Source of the DNA: Biscogniauxia marginata
Lineage: Eukaryota > Ascomycota > Sordariomycetes > Xylariales > Xylariaceae
Assembly (NCBI GenBank): GCA_022695795.1
Contig: MU404061.1
Location: 558,001 to 622,000 of the forward strand
Length of the DNA: 64,000 bases
Direction: 5' to 3'
Shown here: positions 11,720 to 22,552 of the stretch, one piece after another
How positions within the stretch are numbered: the stretch's first letter is position 1
Layout of the letters: every line of letters begins with the position of its first letter
Translations under genes and position numbers: made by a program
The notes under the pieces: model-generated
Told to the model about the DNA's origin: nothing
The model's input: the letters and a program-made list of their open reading frames with translations, nothing else
Database searches by the model: none

Positions 11720-14582
11720 GTTTCAGAAGTTAATTAGAATTTATATACATTCTCCGCGAAAAGTCAGTATCCAGTGAACTACCTCTCTGAGAGTGAGCTT
11801 GGGTCCTCCGATGCCTAATGAACCTTAGAAGGCCGTACATGCTCATAAGGGTCTATATTATTACGAGAAGTTTTATGGAAATTTCGCATTTGAATGAGTT
11901 AACAGAAACCCGCACTTCCGGATTTAGAATACTTATTTGACCATGGTCAGCTAATTTATGGCCGTGGGTCTCTAATATGTTGAGTTCACAGTACGGGCTT
12001 ATGGGAGGAAGGAAACTCAAGCTGTATATGTCTTTCGGTTATTAGCCCCCATAGACTCCCTCAAGTTGGAAGACAAGGAGTATTTGGTATCAACTAACGG
12101 CTTACGCATGATGATCCCGGTTCAGAAGTTGTTCCTCAAGGATAGTGTGTTAAAGTAGCACTCGTATTAGATCATCAGATGTCTCTTCAATACCTACGTC
12201 CTACGTTCATCACAATGTCCATTCAAAAAAAAAATTTTCAAAAAAAAACCAGCCTAAATTAGCGTCAGGCAACTCGGCCTCTATTTTTCCTTCCATCGTC
12301 CTCAACGTGTAAGACAACCACAGATCGGCCAGCGACCGATCGGTCTCCGCTTGTTCACCACGTACGGCCCCGCACCCCGGCCCTGTGCCTGCCCGGAAAC
12401 CCTTGAATACGGGACCGGGGGGAGAAGGTTGGTTCCTATAGTTGAGCTTAGGTGCTAATTTTCTGATAAGTGTGTATATTCATCAGTGCATTCAAGTCGA
12501 CTGTCTGACTATAGGCCAGTAATAAGTTCCTCTATAGGACTTGGAATTCATCAGGTGCTTAGATACTATCTATAGCCTCGAGTTGAAAATTCATTTCATA
12601 CTGTCGGATTGAGGTACGTCGGTGGAGATTGTTTTTTGGGAGGAGCACAGGTTCGACTTATCATTTATCAAAGAAAGAATAACGGTGTCTTCTAAGTCGT
12701 TTAACTTCATAATCGACGCTGTAACATTCAAAGTGGCATGGCTCCCTTTTGGCCCCCTTTGAAGTACGCCATGTGTAAATTAAATCATGGTTATGTATCT
12801 CGCAGATGACCACACTGCGTAATAAGATCTAAAAAGCATTCCCGAATAACATATAGAATGGCTGGTGAGCCGCGCTGGAGAATTGTGTTCTCGTCGTGAT
12901 TGTTAGCATGTGAGTTGGATTGAAGCACCATTTGTCGATGGCAGATGAAACATCAGAACGGTCACCTCCCTTGCTCAATTGTAAGCAGGTGACAGCTTTA
13001 GTTATATGTTTGCTAAAGTTAGTGCAAAACCGGTGTCAATATACCGGCCGTAGCTTGTAAGCTAAGCGCGGGATCCCGCAGGAGAGACAATCAGCCACGT
13101 TGGCGGGATAGTGCATCGTTTTTAAATCTCGTGATTTTAGATTTCGAGAGCACTCCGGGTTTGAACCCCGGTATATATGTACTTGAGTATCTATTAGTGT
13201 GTAGATGTATACCTATATATTAAGATATCTTATGGATATGTGTTTCGTGATGTGATGGTGGATTCTCTGTATGAGCCTGAAGTTATACTCCCTACCCAAG
13301 CTTGATAGGTAGAGCGGTGGAGGATTTGGTCCGGAATGCCCCCGAGAACAGGATACCTACTATAGGTTACCCGAGAAAAAACAGGTGGGGCCAGTCTTAA
13401 TCGGGCAAACATGGGCAAACTCGGGGAGATGTGATTGGTTAAACCAGAGGCGTTAGATAACAGTGTACATGCAACGATAGCGTGGCATGGAATAGTATCG
13501 AATATGTATGTAGGAAATACATATGTATGACGAAGCCTAGAGTCATCTTCCACGTGGATGTGTCTTAGACTACGGGCCTCGTGCGTTTTCGGATGAATAA
13601 ACAGGTACCTCGGGCAGACAGGAGAGAACACTGCCGCATCCGCCCTCTTGGTAATGTCATCCGTATGGATAGGCTATCCGGGCCTACGGAGGGACTGATT
13701 CTCATGACGACACTGGCGTGACAATTCGAGGGACACAACGGATAACATGTTGGTGGGTTTGTAACAACCTCGGATGTAACATGGGGGACAATTCATCTAA
13801 CGTATGTTTCACGACGTGTATGTAGGTAGGTACTTACATTAGGTATGTAACACATGTACACTAGGTTAGGTTTGACAGATGATGCCATTCCATGGCGGAT
13901 CTACATGTACCTGAATTGACGTGTGCTTTAAGTGGTGGAAATGTGGTGTGCACCGTTTCGCAGTGTACAGCAGTAACAAGTTTTAGCTCGCAGGCGGGGT
14001 TTCGATTATCTTGCAGGCCGAGCAGGACGACCAAGCCAGTCACGTTATATTTACTGTGGGTGATATATGACATGCTTCACCAACTGGCGAGATCTAGAAG
14101 TATCTATGTATGCGACCAAAACGGCATCCCGAACTGTAGTTTATAATGATTATCTCAAGACTGACGACCCATCATCGGTGTGAAGTCTGAAAATCGGCGG
14201 CTATACCATGCATGTACTACCTTGGTTGTGTGACTTGTCTCATCTTAGCTATTGGCTATGTGTGTATACTTATAACAAGTTTTTACCTTGCAAACATATC
14301 TTTCACTCACATGTAAGGGGTATCCACATAGCAAAACAGCCGGTTATAAAATAGAAAGAATTTGATTTTAAAGTCTTAAAGACTAATTAATTAAATTTCG
14401 GTGTCGTTTATAAAAACTAAATCATATATATATATATAAATTAATTTATATTATTTACTTTTTACTTTTTTAAATATAAAGTTTTTAAAATCATTTTATT
14501 AAGTATTTAATAAATATTTATATTAAATAAGTGTTTTAAAAGTATTAATATTATTTTTAAAAAGTTAATATTTTTATATTTA

Positions 14583-15047
14583 TGTGACGAACCTCTTTAT
14601 GTGTTCCTAATTAATTGATTTTACAAGTAAGTACGTATTAAGTTTTCTTGTTTTAAAGGTAATAATGGATCGAGGTTAGTTTAAGAGATTCATAATACTT
14701 AGCTCGTCAAAGAGATTTTAAGGTATTTTCACTATAGTATTAAAAAGTGATTATAGTCTTAAATTAATAATTAGAGAATGAATAACTTAATATATAAGAA
14801 ATCCCATCTTTTTTATACTTATTCTCCCTTTATATATTCCTTTCGTTTTAATATATTAAATACCTTTAAAACACCTTATTTATAATGATTTATTTTATAT
14901 TGTTAAATAAATATGTTTAAATCACTTTATCTATTAAGATCCATGTTATATGATGTTACATTTAAATCTTTCATCTTGTTAACATCTTTATAATCCGTGT
15001 TTTAACACCTTTATAAGAAACCCTTTTAACAAGTTAAGTTCATAACA
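14583..15047 (+). mobile_element. Solo LTR, heavily mutated copy
   Basis: The copy starts TGTGACGAACC and ends TTCATAACA, and is flanked by a perfect 5-bp duplication ATTTA (14578-14582 and 15048-15052). It aligns along its whole length with the reverse complement of 15357-15826. Differences are mostly T for C and A for G, for example TTCATAACA against TTCGTAACA at the end. No internal retrotransposon sequence, primer-binding site or second same-orientation LTR is present, so this is a solo LTR left by recombination between the LTRs of one insertion. Confidence 0.85.
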
Positions 15048-15356
15048 ATTTATTTATTAATAACTTTTAACTTTTAACTTATAAACTTTAAAATATATAT
15101 CGATTAAAATAACTATGTTTTCTTTTTATATAAATATATATAGTTTTAATAAATAATAAAAAATAACCTTTTTAAAGTTTAAATTAAATAACTAGTTTAA
15201 AAATCCTTATTTATTTTATTAATTAAACTGTTTATAATGGTTATATAATATACACTATCTTTGTACCTATATATCTTCGATATATAAAAGGGTCACTCCT
15301 TCCTCGTGACCCTTAGCTAGATAGTTCCTTCTTTAAACAACTTAATACATTATCGT

Positions 15357-15826
15357 TGTTACGAACCAACTGGTCTAAAGGGACCAGGGGACGGGACGGG
15401 TTAAGAATACCCCGAAACAAGCTTCTCAAAGGGAAGATGTGATGCAACATCACGTGACTAGGATCTCAGTGGATCTGAGATCCAGAGAGAGTATCAACAA
15501 CTGGATTTGAAGTGATCTGAGATCCAGTTAGATCCAACAGGTATCCAACATACCAAAGTAAGAAGTATAGGAAATAAGGAATGAGTATAAGTAGATTGGA
15601 ATTCCCTTTGTATCTAGTCATTCATTCTAGTCCCTTAGCTATTAATCTAAGACTATAGTCACTCCTTAATACTATAGTGAGAGTACCTTGAAATCTCTTT
15701 GACGAACAAGACATTGTGAATCTCTTGAACCAATCTTAATCCACTGTTACCTTCAAATCAAGAAAACCTAGTACGTACTTACTTGTGAAGTCAGCTGACT
15801 AGGAACACACAGGGAGGTTCGTCACA
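15357..15826 (-). mobile_element. Solo LTR, nearly unmutated copy of the same family
   Basis: On the minus strand this 470-bp copy runs from TGTGACGAACC to TTCGTAACA, so its ends are short inverted repeats as expected of an LTR. Flanking 5-mers are ATCGT (15352-15356) and ATCAT (15827-15831), a target duplication with one transition. Base composition is normal, in contrast to the AT-rich DNA on both sides. It contains repeated GGATCTCAGATC-type palindromes. The family (Gypsy or Copia) cannot be decided without internal sequence. It most likely inserted after the surrounding block was mutated. Confidence 0.85.
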
Positions 15827-16504
15827 ATCATCTTACCTCATACTTTCTTATTTTATTACAGTTATTACTTTTTCACTACGTACGTACTTATTAATAGCTT
15901 ATTTAAAAAAAAAAGAGGGGGAGGAATTAAAAAAATCTTTATATACTTATTAATTTTAATAATAATGCACCTTTTAAATAAAAGCTTTTAAAAGTGACTT
16001 AAAACTTATATAAATATTTAAATTTATTAATATAATATTATAATAAAAATATATAAATAATTATTAAATGTAATTATAAGTTTTTAATAATATAAATTTT
16101 ATAAACCTTTTTATTATAATTTAATAACGTTAAATTTAATAATAAAATAATAAAGTTTAAACAAAGTTTAAAATGTATTTAATTATTAAATTAACTTTAA
16201 TAATTATTTAAAATTTTCCTTTTTCTTTATTTTTAATATTTTTATTAATATATTAAGAAATTAAACATTATTTTAAACTTCTTTATATTATTATAAAACT
16301 TTTTATTTTTATAATAATATAAATTATTTAAATTATTAAAATAAAATAAAAAAAAGTGATAAATTAATAAAAAACTTAATTTTTAAAAATTATTTATATA
16401 TAAAATTATTTTATTATTATTTTATATTATAAATAAAAAAATTATTTATAATAATATATCAAAAAAAGATTAATAATTATTAACAAGAAAATTTTTTTTA
16501 TTAA

Positions 16505-16671
16505 GGCAAGATGGCCGAGCGGTTAAGGCGGTAGACGTATGTACCTCACCTTACTAATTCAAGTTAATCTAACTAACCCCATATAGTCAAGACTTCGTCG
16601 TCTTCTCTCACGTGGCACGGGGAGTGTTTCTACTCTCGAAAGAGGCGGGGGTTCGAATCCCCCTCTTGTCA
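16505..16671 (+). tRNA. Class II tRNA-like locus (Ser/Leu type) with insert in the anticodon loop
   Basis: The fold has a 7-bp acceptor stem (GGCAAGA with TCTTGTC, one G-U pair) and a D arm with A-box sequence TGGCCGAGCGGTTAAGG. A 5-bp anticodon stem follows (GTAGA 16531-16535, TCTAC 16629-16633), then a variable arm (CTCT/AGAG) and a perfect T arm (GGGGG/CCCCC) with B box GGTTCGAATCC. The long variable arm makes it Ser- or Leu-like. Between the anticodon stem strands lie 93 nt instead of 7, so an insert of about 86 nt is present. I cannot place a U33 and read an anticodon by any single cut, so it may be a pseudogene or have an unusual intron. A run of seven T follows. Confidence 0.6.
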
Positions 16672-16676
16672 AAATC

Positions 16677-16683
16677 TTTTTTT
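16677..16683 (+). terminator. RNA polymerase III T-run after the tRNA-like locus
   Basis: Seven consecutive T begin 6 nt after the predicted discriminator base. With the intact A and B boxes this suggests that the locus could still be transcribed by RNA polymerase III. Confidence 0.6.
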
Positions 16684-17275
16684 GACTCCTCCCCCACCTT
16701 CCTAAGGATTAGGTGCAGTACCTTTTAATTGCATCGATGACGTCTGATAAAAACCAAGTGGCAGCCCAATCCGATAACGACCATATCTTCAGAAAGTCAC
16801 GTCTTACGTTGTACACTCATTCTCCCATAAATCTCCCAAAACAGTTTCCCTACGCGAACGCCTTCTCAGCCGCGGCTATTCCCCTCGCTTACCAACTACC
16901 TGATGCTACCTCGAGTTCCCCTCCAGAATAATATTCACTCATAGCAACTCTGCCCGACTCCATTCGCCTGTTCTCGTAACATCTTCGCTCCCCAGACGTT
17001 GCGAAAGCTACTGGCCCATCTGCTGGCCCATCTGCTGCATATTTCTCCGCAACACAATAGAGCCTAAATAAAGCTCAAGACCTGTGGAGAGGAGAGATTC
17101 CGTCCTCCGTGAACGGCAGATTCCTTGACCCGTTCCATCGTACGACAATCACACAGCCCAGCACAAGCTGCTGTCGAGCCGTTGCCCCCGATATTGTGAA
17201 GAGACGCGCTCGTACTGCGATAACAACCATCAATCTCTACAGCTACTTGCCGCTCCTACGCTGGATACCAACAAC
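16684..17275. promoter_or_regulatory. Upstream region and 5' UTR of trehalose-6-phosphate synthase
   Basis: There is no coding signal here. The DNA returns to normal composition directly after the tRNA-like locus. The stretch has pyrimidine-rich patches such as those often seen upstream of fungal start codons, and no clear TATA box near the ATG. Confidence 0.4.
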
Positions 17276-18917
17276 ATGTCGCCAACCGACGAGACCGAAG
17301 CTCCCCCCACCAGTGACAGAAGACTCCTTCTGATCTCCAACCGACTGCCAATCACCATAAAACGCCAGGATGAAGGCAACTACAGCTTCTCTATGTCTTC
17401 TGGTGGCCTTGTCACCGGCCTGAGCGGCCTGAGCAAGACAACTAGCTTCCAGTGGTATGGCTGGCCTGGCCTGGAGGTTCCAGAGGGCGAAATCCCAACC
17501 GTCAGACAACAGCTCAAAGATCAGTATAACGCACATCCCATCTTCGTTGACGACGAGCTGGCCGACAGACATTACAACGGCTTCTCTAGTACGTCCTGCC
17601 CCACTGTCCACTTTGCTTGCATCATTAACTGACCGATATTCCTCGTCGGCAGATTCCATCCTTTGGCCCCTATTCCACTACCACCCCGGCGAGATCACGT
17701 TCGACGAAGGCGCTTGGGAGGCGTACAAGGAGGTCAACATGTTGTTCGCCCAGACGGTTGTGAAGGATGTTCGGGATGGAGATCTGATCTGGGTCCACGA
17801 TTACCATCTCATGCTCTTGCCCGAGATGCTGCGCAACGCTTTAGGAAACCAGAAGGACATCAAGATCGGCTTTTTCCTCCATACCCCATTCCCGAGTAGC
17901 GAGATCTACCGTATCCTCCCCGTGCGTGAAGCATTGCTAGAAGGTCTGCTGCAGTGCGACCTGATCGGCTTCCATACCTACGACTACGCCCGACACTTCT
18001 TGAGCTCCTGCTCCCGCATCCTCGAGACCCCCACCACGCCGAACGGTATAGAATATCAGGGCAAGTTCGTGACTGTTGGCGCATTCCCGATTGGTATAGA
18101 TCCCGATAAATTCGTTGAGGGGTTGAAGAAGCCCAAGGTTCAGGAGCGCATTGCAACCTTGACTCGCAAGTTTGAAGGCGTCAAGCTTATCGTCGGTGTC
18201 GACCGCCTCGACTACATCAAAGGCGTACCGCAGAAGCTTCACGCGCTCGAGGTATTCCTCACTGAGCATCCAGAGTGGATAGGCAAGATTGTGCTTGTGC
18301 AAGTAGCGGTGCCCTCGAGACAAGATGTAGAGGAATACCAGAACCTTCGCGCCGTCGTCAACGAGCTCGTCGGAAGAATCAACGGCAAGTTCGGCACCGT
18401 CGAATTTATGCCTATCCATTTCCTGCACCAGAGCGTCAACTTCGATGAACTTTGTGCCCTGTACGCCGTGTCTGATGTCTGCTTGGTCAGCTCGACGCGA
18501 GATGGCATGAATCTCGTGTCGTATGAGTACATTGCCACTCAACAAAACCGCCACGGCGTCATGATCTTATCCGAATTCACAGGTGCAGCACAGTCCCTAA
18601 ACGGCAGTCTAATCGTAAACCCCTGGAACACGGAAGAGCTAGCCAACGCTATCCATGACGCCGTTACTATGCCCGCGGATATGCGTGAGGCTAACTATCG
18701 CAAGCTGAAGAGATATGTCTTCAAGTATACCTCGGCCTGGTGGGGACAGAGCTTCGTGACGGAGTTAACCAGAGTCAGCGCGAAGGAGCAGGGAATTGAC
18801 AGTAAAACCGATAGCAAGCCGTTGCTGGAGGTTGGAAAGACTCTCTCCGGTGTATTTGAGAGCGTCAAAGCGGCTGCTAGTGCGGCGGGCCCTTCGGGAG
18901 CTGCCGCCCAAGTCTAA
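17276..18917 (+). CDS. tps1: Alpha,alpha-trehalose-phosphate synthase (UDP-forming)
   Basis: Two exons, 17276-17588 and 17653-18917, encode 525 residues. The 64-nt intron starts GTACGT, has an AACTGAC branch site and splits an Asn codon. The enzyme (GT20) joins UDP-glucose and glucose-6-phosphate to give trehalose-6-phosphate in the cytosol, the first step of trehalose synthesis. Visible signatures are ISNRLPI near the N terminus, the glycine-rich SSGGLVTGL, WVHDYHLM (HDYH at 153-156), the FFLHTPFPSSE block, VDRLDYIKG and STRDGMNLVSYEY. Length fits yeast Tps1 with a short extra tail rich in Ala and Gly. There is no phosphatase domain, so this is Tps1 and not Tps2. It is convergent with the beta-lactamase-like gene. 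Trehalose genes are commonly stress-regulated, but I do not see a decisive element here. Confidence 0.96.
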
Positions 18918-20216
18918 ATTGACGGGGTTGCTAGACCAGCCCAGAGACGAGTACTGCAATTCGCTCATTCGCAGATGAAACCATACGGGTTAAGGAGTTT
19001 ATCATGCCCCAAACTTGGACTTTTATGTTGAAATGGACAGCATGGACAAAACACATCGGGAAAAAAGAAGATGTGAATGTGAATACGAATGATTTGGCCG
19101 GGGTGGAATGAAAAAGGGGGGAAAGGAAGAGAGAAAGAGAAAAAAAAGGAAGGGTATGAGATCACACGATATGAACTTAAATCGTATGGATACTACGCAA
19201 ATATTGGCTTTGGAGTCATGGGGCACTCTGGCGAAATAGACCTGTGGCATTTTTTTATTGAGAAGCAATGCCAAATTCTACTGCACTCCTAGCTTGCGCT
19301 CTCTACACGTACGGTATTAATCTAATATGATGGTAATCCCATCAATAAATCCATGTCTACTACTCACTCTGAGGTCTAGTAGTTAATCATGATGACGGCT
19401 CAGCATGCGTATTTCCCTCGATTTATATATAATTCGAAAGGGGGCTAAAGGGATAGGGTTACCCCACTCCGTAATAGCTATATCTATCCAGACTATCTCA
19501 TCCAATAGTCTAAAATGTGTAAATAAATGATCATCCTTGAAGTGTGCCCTTAGTTTGACCTAGCTCTTCAAGTAACAACTTTACGGCTTCACCCGTGATT
19601 TAGAGATAGGTAGGTAATCGTGGCATTTAGTCGTTTGCTTTATCTGGCCCCTGCTTTAAAACCGACTGTGAGGCTCTGTTGTGTAGCGAAGGAGTGAGTG
19701 TGTTGTAAATTTATAGCTCAATCTACATTTTATCCCCTTCCCTTTTTTTTTTCTTCAAACCTGAATAAAAAAAAGGAAAGAGAAAAGGACAGAGACTAGC
19801 GCCCGCTCTTCTAGGAATTGATTAATTGGTCAACTTTTGTTTACAACCCGCCGGTCCTATTCTGCGTATGACACCGAGAATTCAAGGTATAGGTTGGAAT
19901 ATAAACTATCATATACGCCTCATACGTTCAGGTAACATGTGTGACCACGACTCAAGATGCTCTTTTAACTAATCCCCTTCCCCTATCTCCCCTTTCCCCC
20001 TTGGGAGTAGGGGGTCCTTACAAGCCCTCCGTCATTTGCATTTATGTTATCAAGGGGATGCCCCGTTTACTGACGAATGTTATATCAGGATGGTTGTCTG
20101 CACGATATACCACTGCATAGAATCATAAGAGTCTTGTTTTACACTGATAGTCGTCTGTAGTCGAGTTTAAATGTTGAATGAAGCTGACCCGATCACTTAT
20201 TCCACGTTCTTCGTAC

Positions 20217-20238
20217 AGATACCAGATACCAGATACCA
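20217..20238. repeat. Three tandem AGATACC units
   Basis: Three consecutive 7-bp AGATACC units are followed by AATG. It is a minor simple repeat with no visible function. Confidence 0.6.
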
Positions 20239-22046
20239 ATGTGCTGGAAGAATCCAGGCCTCTCTTAGCAAGCAATCACTATGAGACCATCTACTCTCTC
20301 TATGAGAAAATGCTGTCCTAATATAACAGGGCTCAGGTACGCATGTTCTACCAGAGATTCAGCTTCAAAAATGTTTATGTGGTACCTCAGCCCAAATATT
20401 ATAGGACAGAATCTGTGAAGTTTCTGGCGGTATGGGGTATGTATCGTCTCCTCGCTTGCAGAGACTCACGGTAGTTATATGCTTATCCTTGCGGGCACCA
20501 ACTTTGTAAATAAGACAGCGAAAGTTTAAGTAAGCTCCAAAACTTACATTGCTCGATGTGGCCGGTAACAGAGTGAGTATCATGGACTTCAATAGTGTGG
20601 ATCAGAGACTGATCGCCATCCGATCGTGTGGCAGGGAGTCTGATCACTACTGTTAGCGGGCCCCAGCTCCACGAGGGAGCGATATCGTAGAACGCATGCT
20701 AACGTGCCAGCGAAGCTGATAGGGCAGCATAAATAACCACAGGCCAGCCACATAAATGTCAGTATCTTCGAAAACGTTCTGGATGAGATTGGCGACTCCA
20801 GAGATTGTCACTAATCTGTCTGTCTTGTACGTTAACTAACAGGCTGAGTAAGTCTCAACAATACCAGCCCAGATGACCAAGTAAGACTAGTAATATCATG
20901 GTTCCCATTGTCGGGCACCTCGGCAACGGGCTTTCGAACACCCTTGGTAACATTGAGTATTGTCCTAGCTCCGCTGTATGTATAACGCAAAGCGTTTGGT
21001 CTGGTTGGTAGCAAATCCGCATAAACTATTTCGTGGCTCATGGATGGAGGGCTGCCGGCATTTATGGCATGCCTTGCTCGTCCCAAGTCTTCCAATCGAA
21101 TAGCAAGCTGCTTTATCCTTGGCAGAGAGAACGAAAACCAAGGGGCCAACCAATACGTTGGGGTGCATAATGGCGTGCTTTGACTCGTGTGGGGAGGCTT
21201 CGCACGATACGTTTTGATAGCAACTCCCAAAGTAGTTGGTTATGGTCACAGCGGATTTGTCGCGGCACCAGTCCATGTTCTTGATAATTGACGAATATAT
21301 AAGGCTTATATAGTATCGAATTTTAGTCTTCACGAGGGAGGAATACTAAAGAAGAAAAGGCTTCTCTGCAGTAGTCGCAAAGTTTAGGTCCAAATTCTCG
21401 CGGATTATTGGCTCCATCTTTCCCATTTTCAAGGAGTTGAGAAGACATCGCGTTGATGACACTATACAAGAATTCAGTTAGATATCAGTGCGAATGTGCA
21501 TGTTGGGGAGTCTTCTGGGGACAACAAACAGCAGCTACTGTATGAATCGGAAGGCAGCACATTGGCGCCAGTGTCCAGCTCATACTGGCATCAATGCAAC
21601 GTGCTGGGAACCAATGATGATGCTCAATGTAGCACTGACTTCGCCCTCTTTGTCGTCCGGGGAAGCTGATAAGCTATCAACTTATATTACGGCGATGAAC
21701 TGCGCCATGTCGTGTCACCACCGCCTACAACGCCCGAAGTCGGGTTGTCTTAACGGGTGGTGTTTTAGGCCGGCTCAGCCTGATAGACTTAATGAAACGA
21801 GCGTGGTGGTATTGTATTGGCTGCACTTAGATATTGAGAAGCAGCAGGCCCAACATAGACAAGGCAGAGCTGCAACAGGGCCATTCTGCAGATTGTATCA
21901 CTCTCCAATTCTTGTTTTATTTGTGGTTGAATATGTGGCGGTTGATGATCTGTAATCATATGTTAAGCAGACGAGCTAAGTGAGGTCTGCAAATTATCAT
22001 CGCGACATCGGAGATCTAGAAGGGCAAGCCTAGAGGGAACTCTATG

Positions 22047-22302
22047 TTGAAATATGGGGCTGTGGTCCCAATGGCCTCCTGTATATATAAATAGCTGGGC
22101 TTCACCCGCCTACAGACTCACACTTGGATTAATCCACCGCATCCCGTCTTTATACCATCGTCCCATCTCAACGTCCAGAGTAGTTGGATAGGATGGAGGT
22201 AATATGGATGCGATGTGGTGGATTAATCTAAGGTGTAAGTCTAGGTAGGTGAGCGAAGCCTATATACATGGGTTGTATAGGGGCTTAGCCTCATATTTCA
22301 AT
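22047..22302. mobile_element. Foldback / MITE-like element with arms of about 100 bp
   Basis: The left arm from 22047 (TTGAAATATGGGGCT) matches the reverse complement of the right arm ending at 22301 (TTGAAATATGAGGCT). The match continues through GGCTTC, a CTACAGACT/CTAGACT block and GGATTAATCCACC/AGATTAATCCACC, and then ends around a spacer of roughly 50 bp. Mismatches are mostly transitions with a few small gaps. There is no coding capacity and I could not find a clean target duplication. Confidence 0.65.
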
Positions 22303-22552
22303 ACTAGAAACCGGCCGTGGAAGATAATTTGATTTGAGGTTTAGATGAACACAAGCAAGACTCGGGTTTATGACTACATATACTTCCTTGGCCCCTTTAT
22401 TCAGGATTTAACGACTCGCATGAACCAAGATAGTTTAGCACCAACAATATTTAGGCCCTCTCTAGGGACGGAATAGGAATTAGAAAATGTATTTACTGTC
22501 GATTTTAATGTACTGTAGAATTCCAAGATGTTAATAATCACAATCCCTCTCG

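Larger units (their letters stand above)
8038..14340. other. Gene-poor stretch downstream of the tyrosinase
   Basis: No intact gene is recognisable in 6.3 kb. The first 200 bases are probably the tyrosinase 3' UTR. The stretch holds the MITE-like element at 9832-9978, the second member of the long-range inverted repeat near 11694-11719, and poly-A runs around 12225-12249. It also has a lone T-arm-like hairpin near 13154-13170 without the rest of a tRNA. Open frames are short and lack recognisable domains. Confidence 0.6.
14341..16504. repeat. AT-rich block with RIP-like decay
   Basis: This block is almost wholly A and T apart from one module at 15357-15826. It is stop-rich in every frame and has no coding signal. 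Two LTRs of one family lie inside it, and their comparison shows C-to-T and G-to-A changes in both orientations, the mark of repeat-induced point mutation. A short hairpin (GGGTCAC / GTGACCC) lies near 15289-15312, a TA-repeat run near 14425-14440, and a poly-A run at 15904-15913. The segment 15830-16504 is similarly decayed and probably derives from further repeats, but I could not identify them. Confidence 0.85.
18918..22552. other. Intergenic stretch between convergent genes
   Basis: It starts with the tps1 3' UTR and a purine-rich tract near 19108-19155. A T-run and an A-run can pair near 19744-19780, and three tandem AGATACC units lie near 20217-20238. A foldback element occupies 22047-22302. 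Open frames exist at 20832-21333 (minus, about 120-130 codons) and 21488-21955 (plus, 155 codons). Neither shows a domain, signal peptide or splice pattern that I can support, so I do not call them genes. Confidence 0.5.

Noticed and set aside
13042..13173. T-arm-like hairpin CCGGG TTTGAAC CCCGG with TACCGG/CCGGTA ends
   Set aside because: There is a good T stem but no D arm or anticodon arm of proper size, and position 56 is T instead of C.
17937..18554. Minus-strand ORF of 205 codons inside tps1
   Set aside because: Antisense shadow of a strongly conserved trehalose-phosphate synthase exon.
20832..21955. Open frames of 122-155 codons on both strands
   Set aside because: No domain, signal peptide, conserved motif or splice signal pattern; lengths are possible by chance in this composition.
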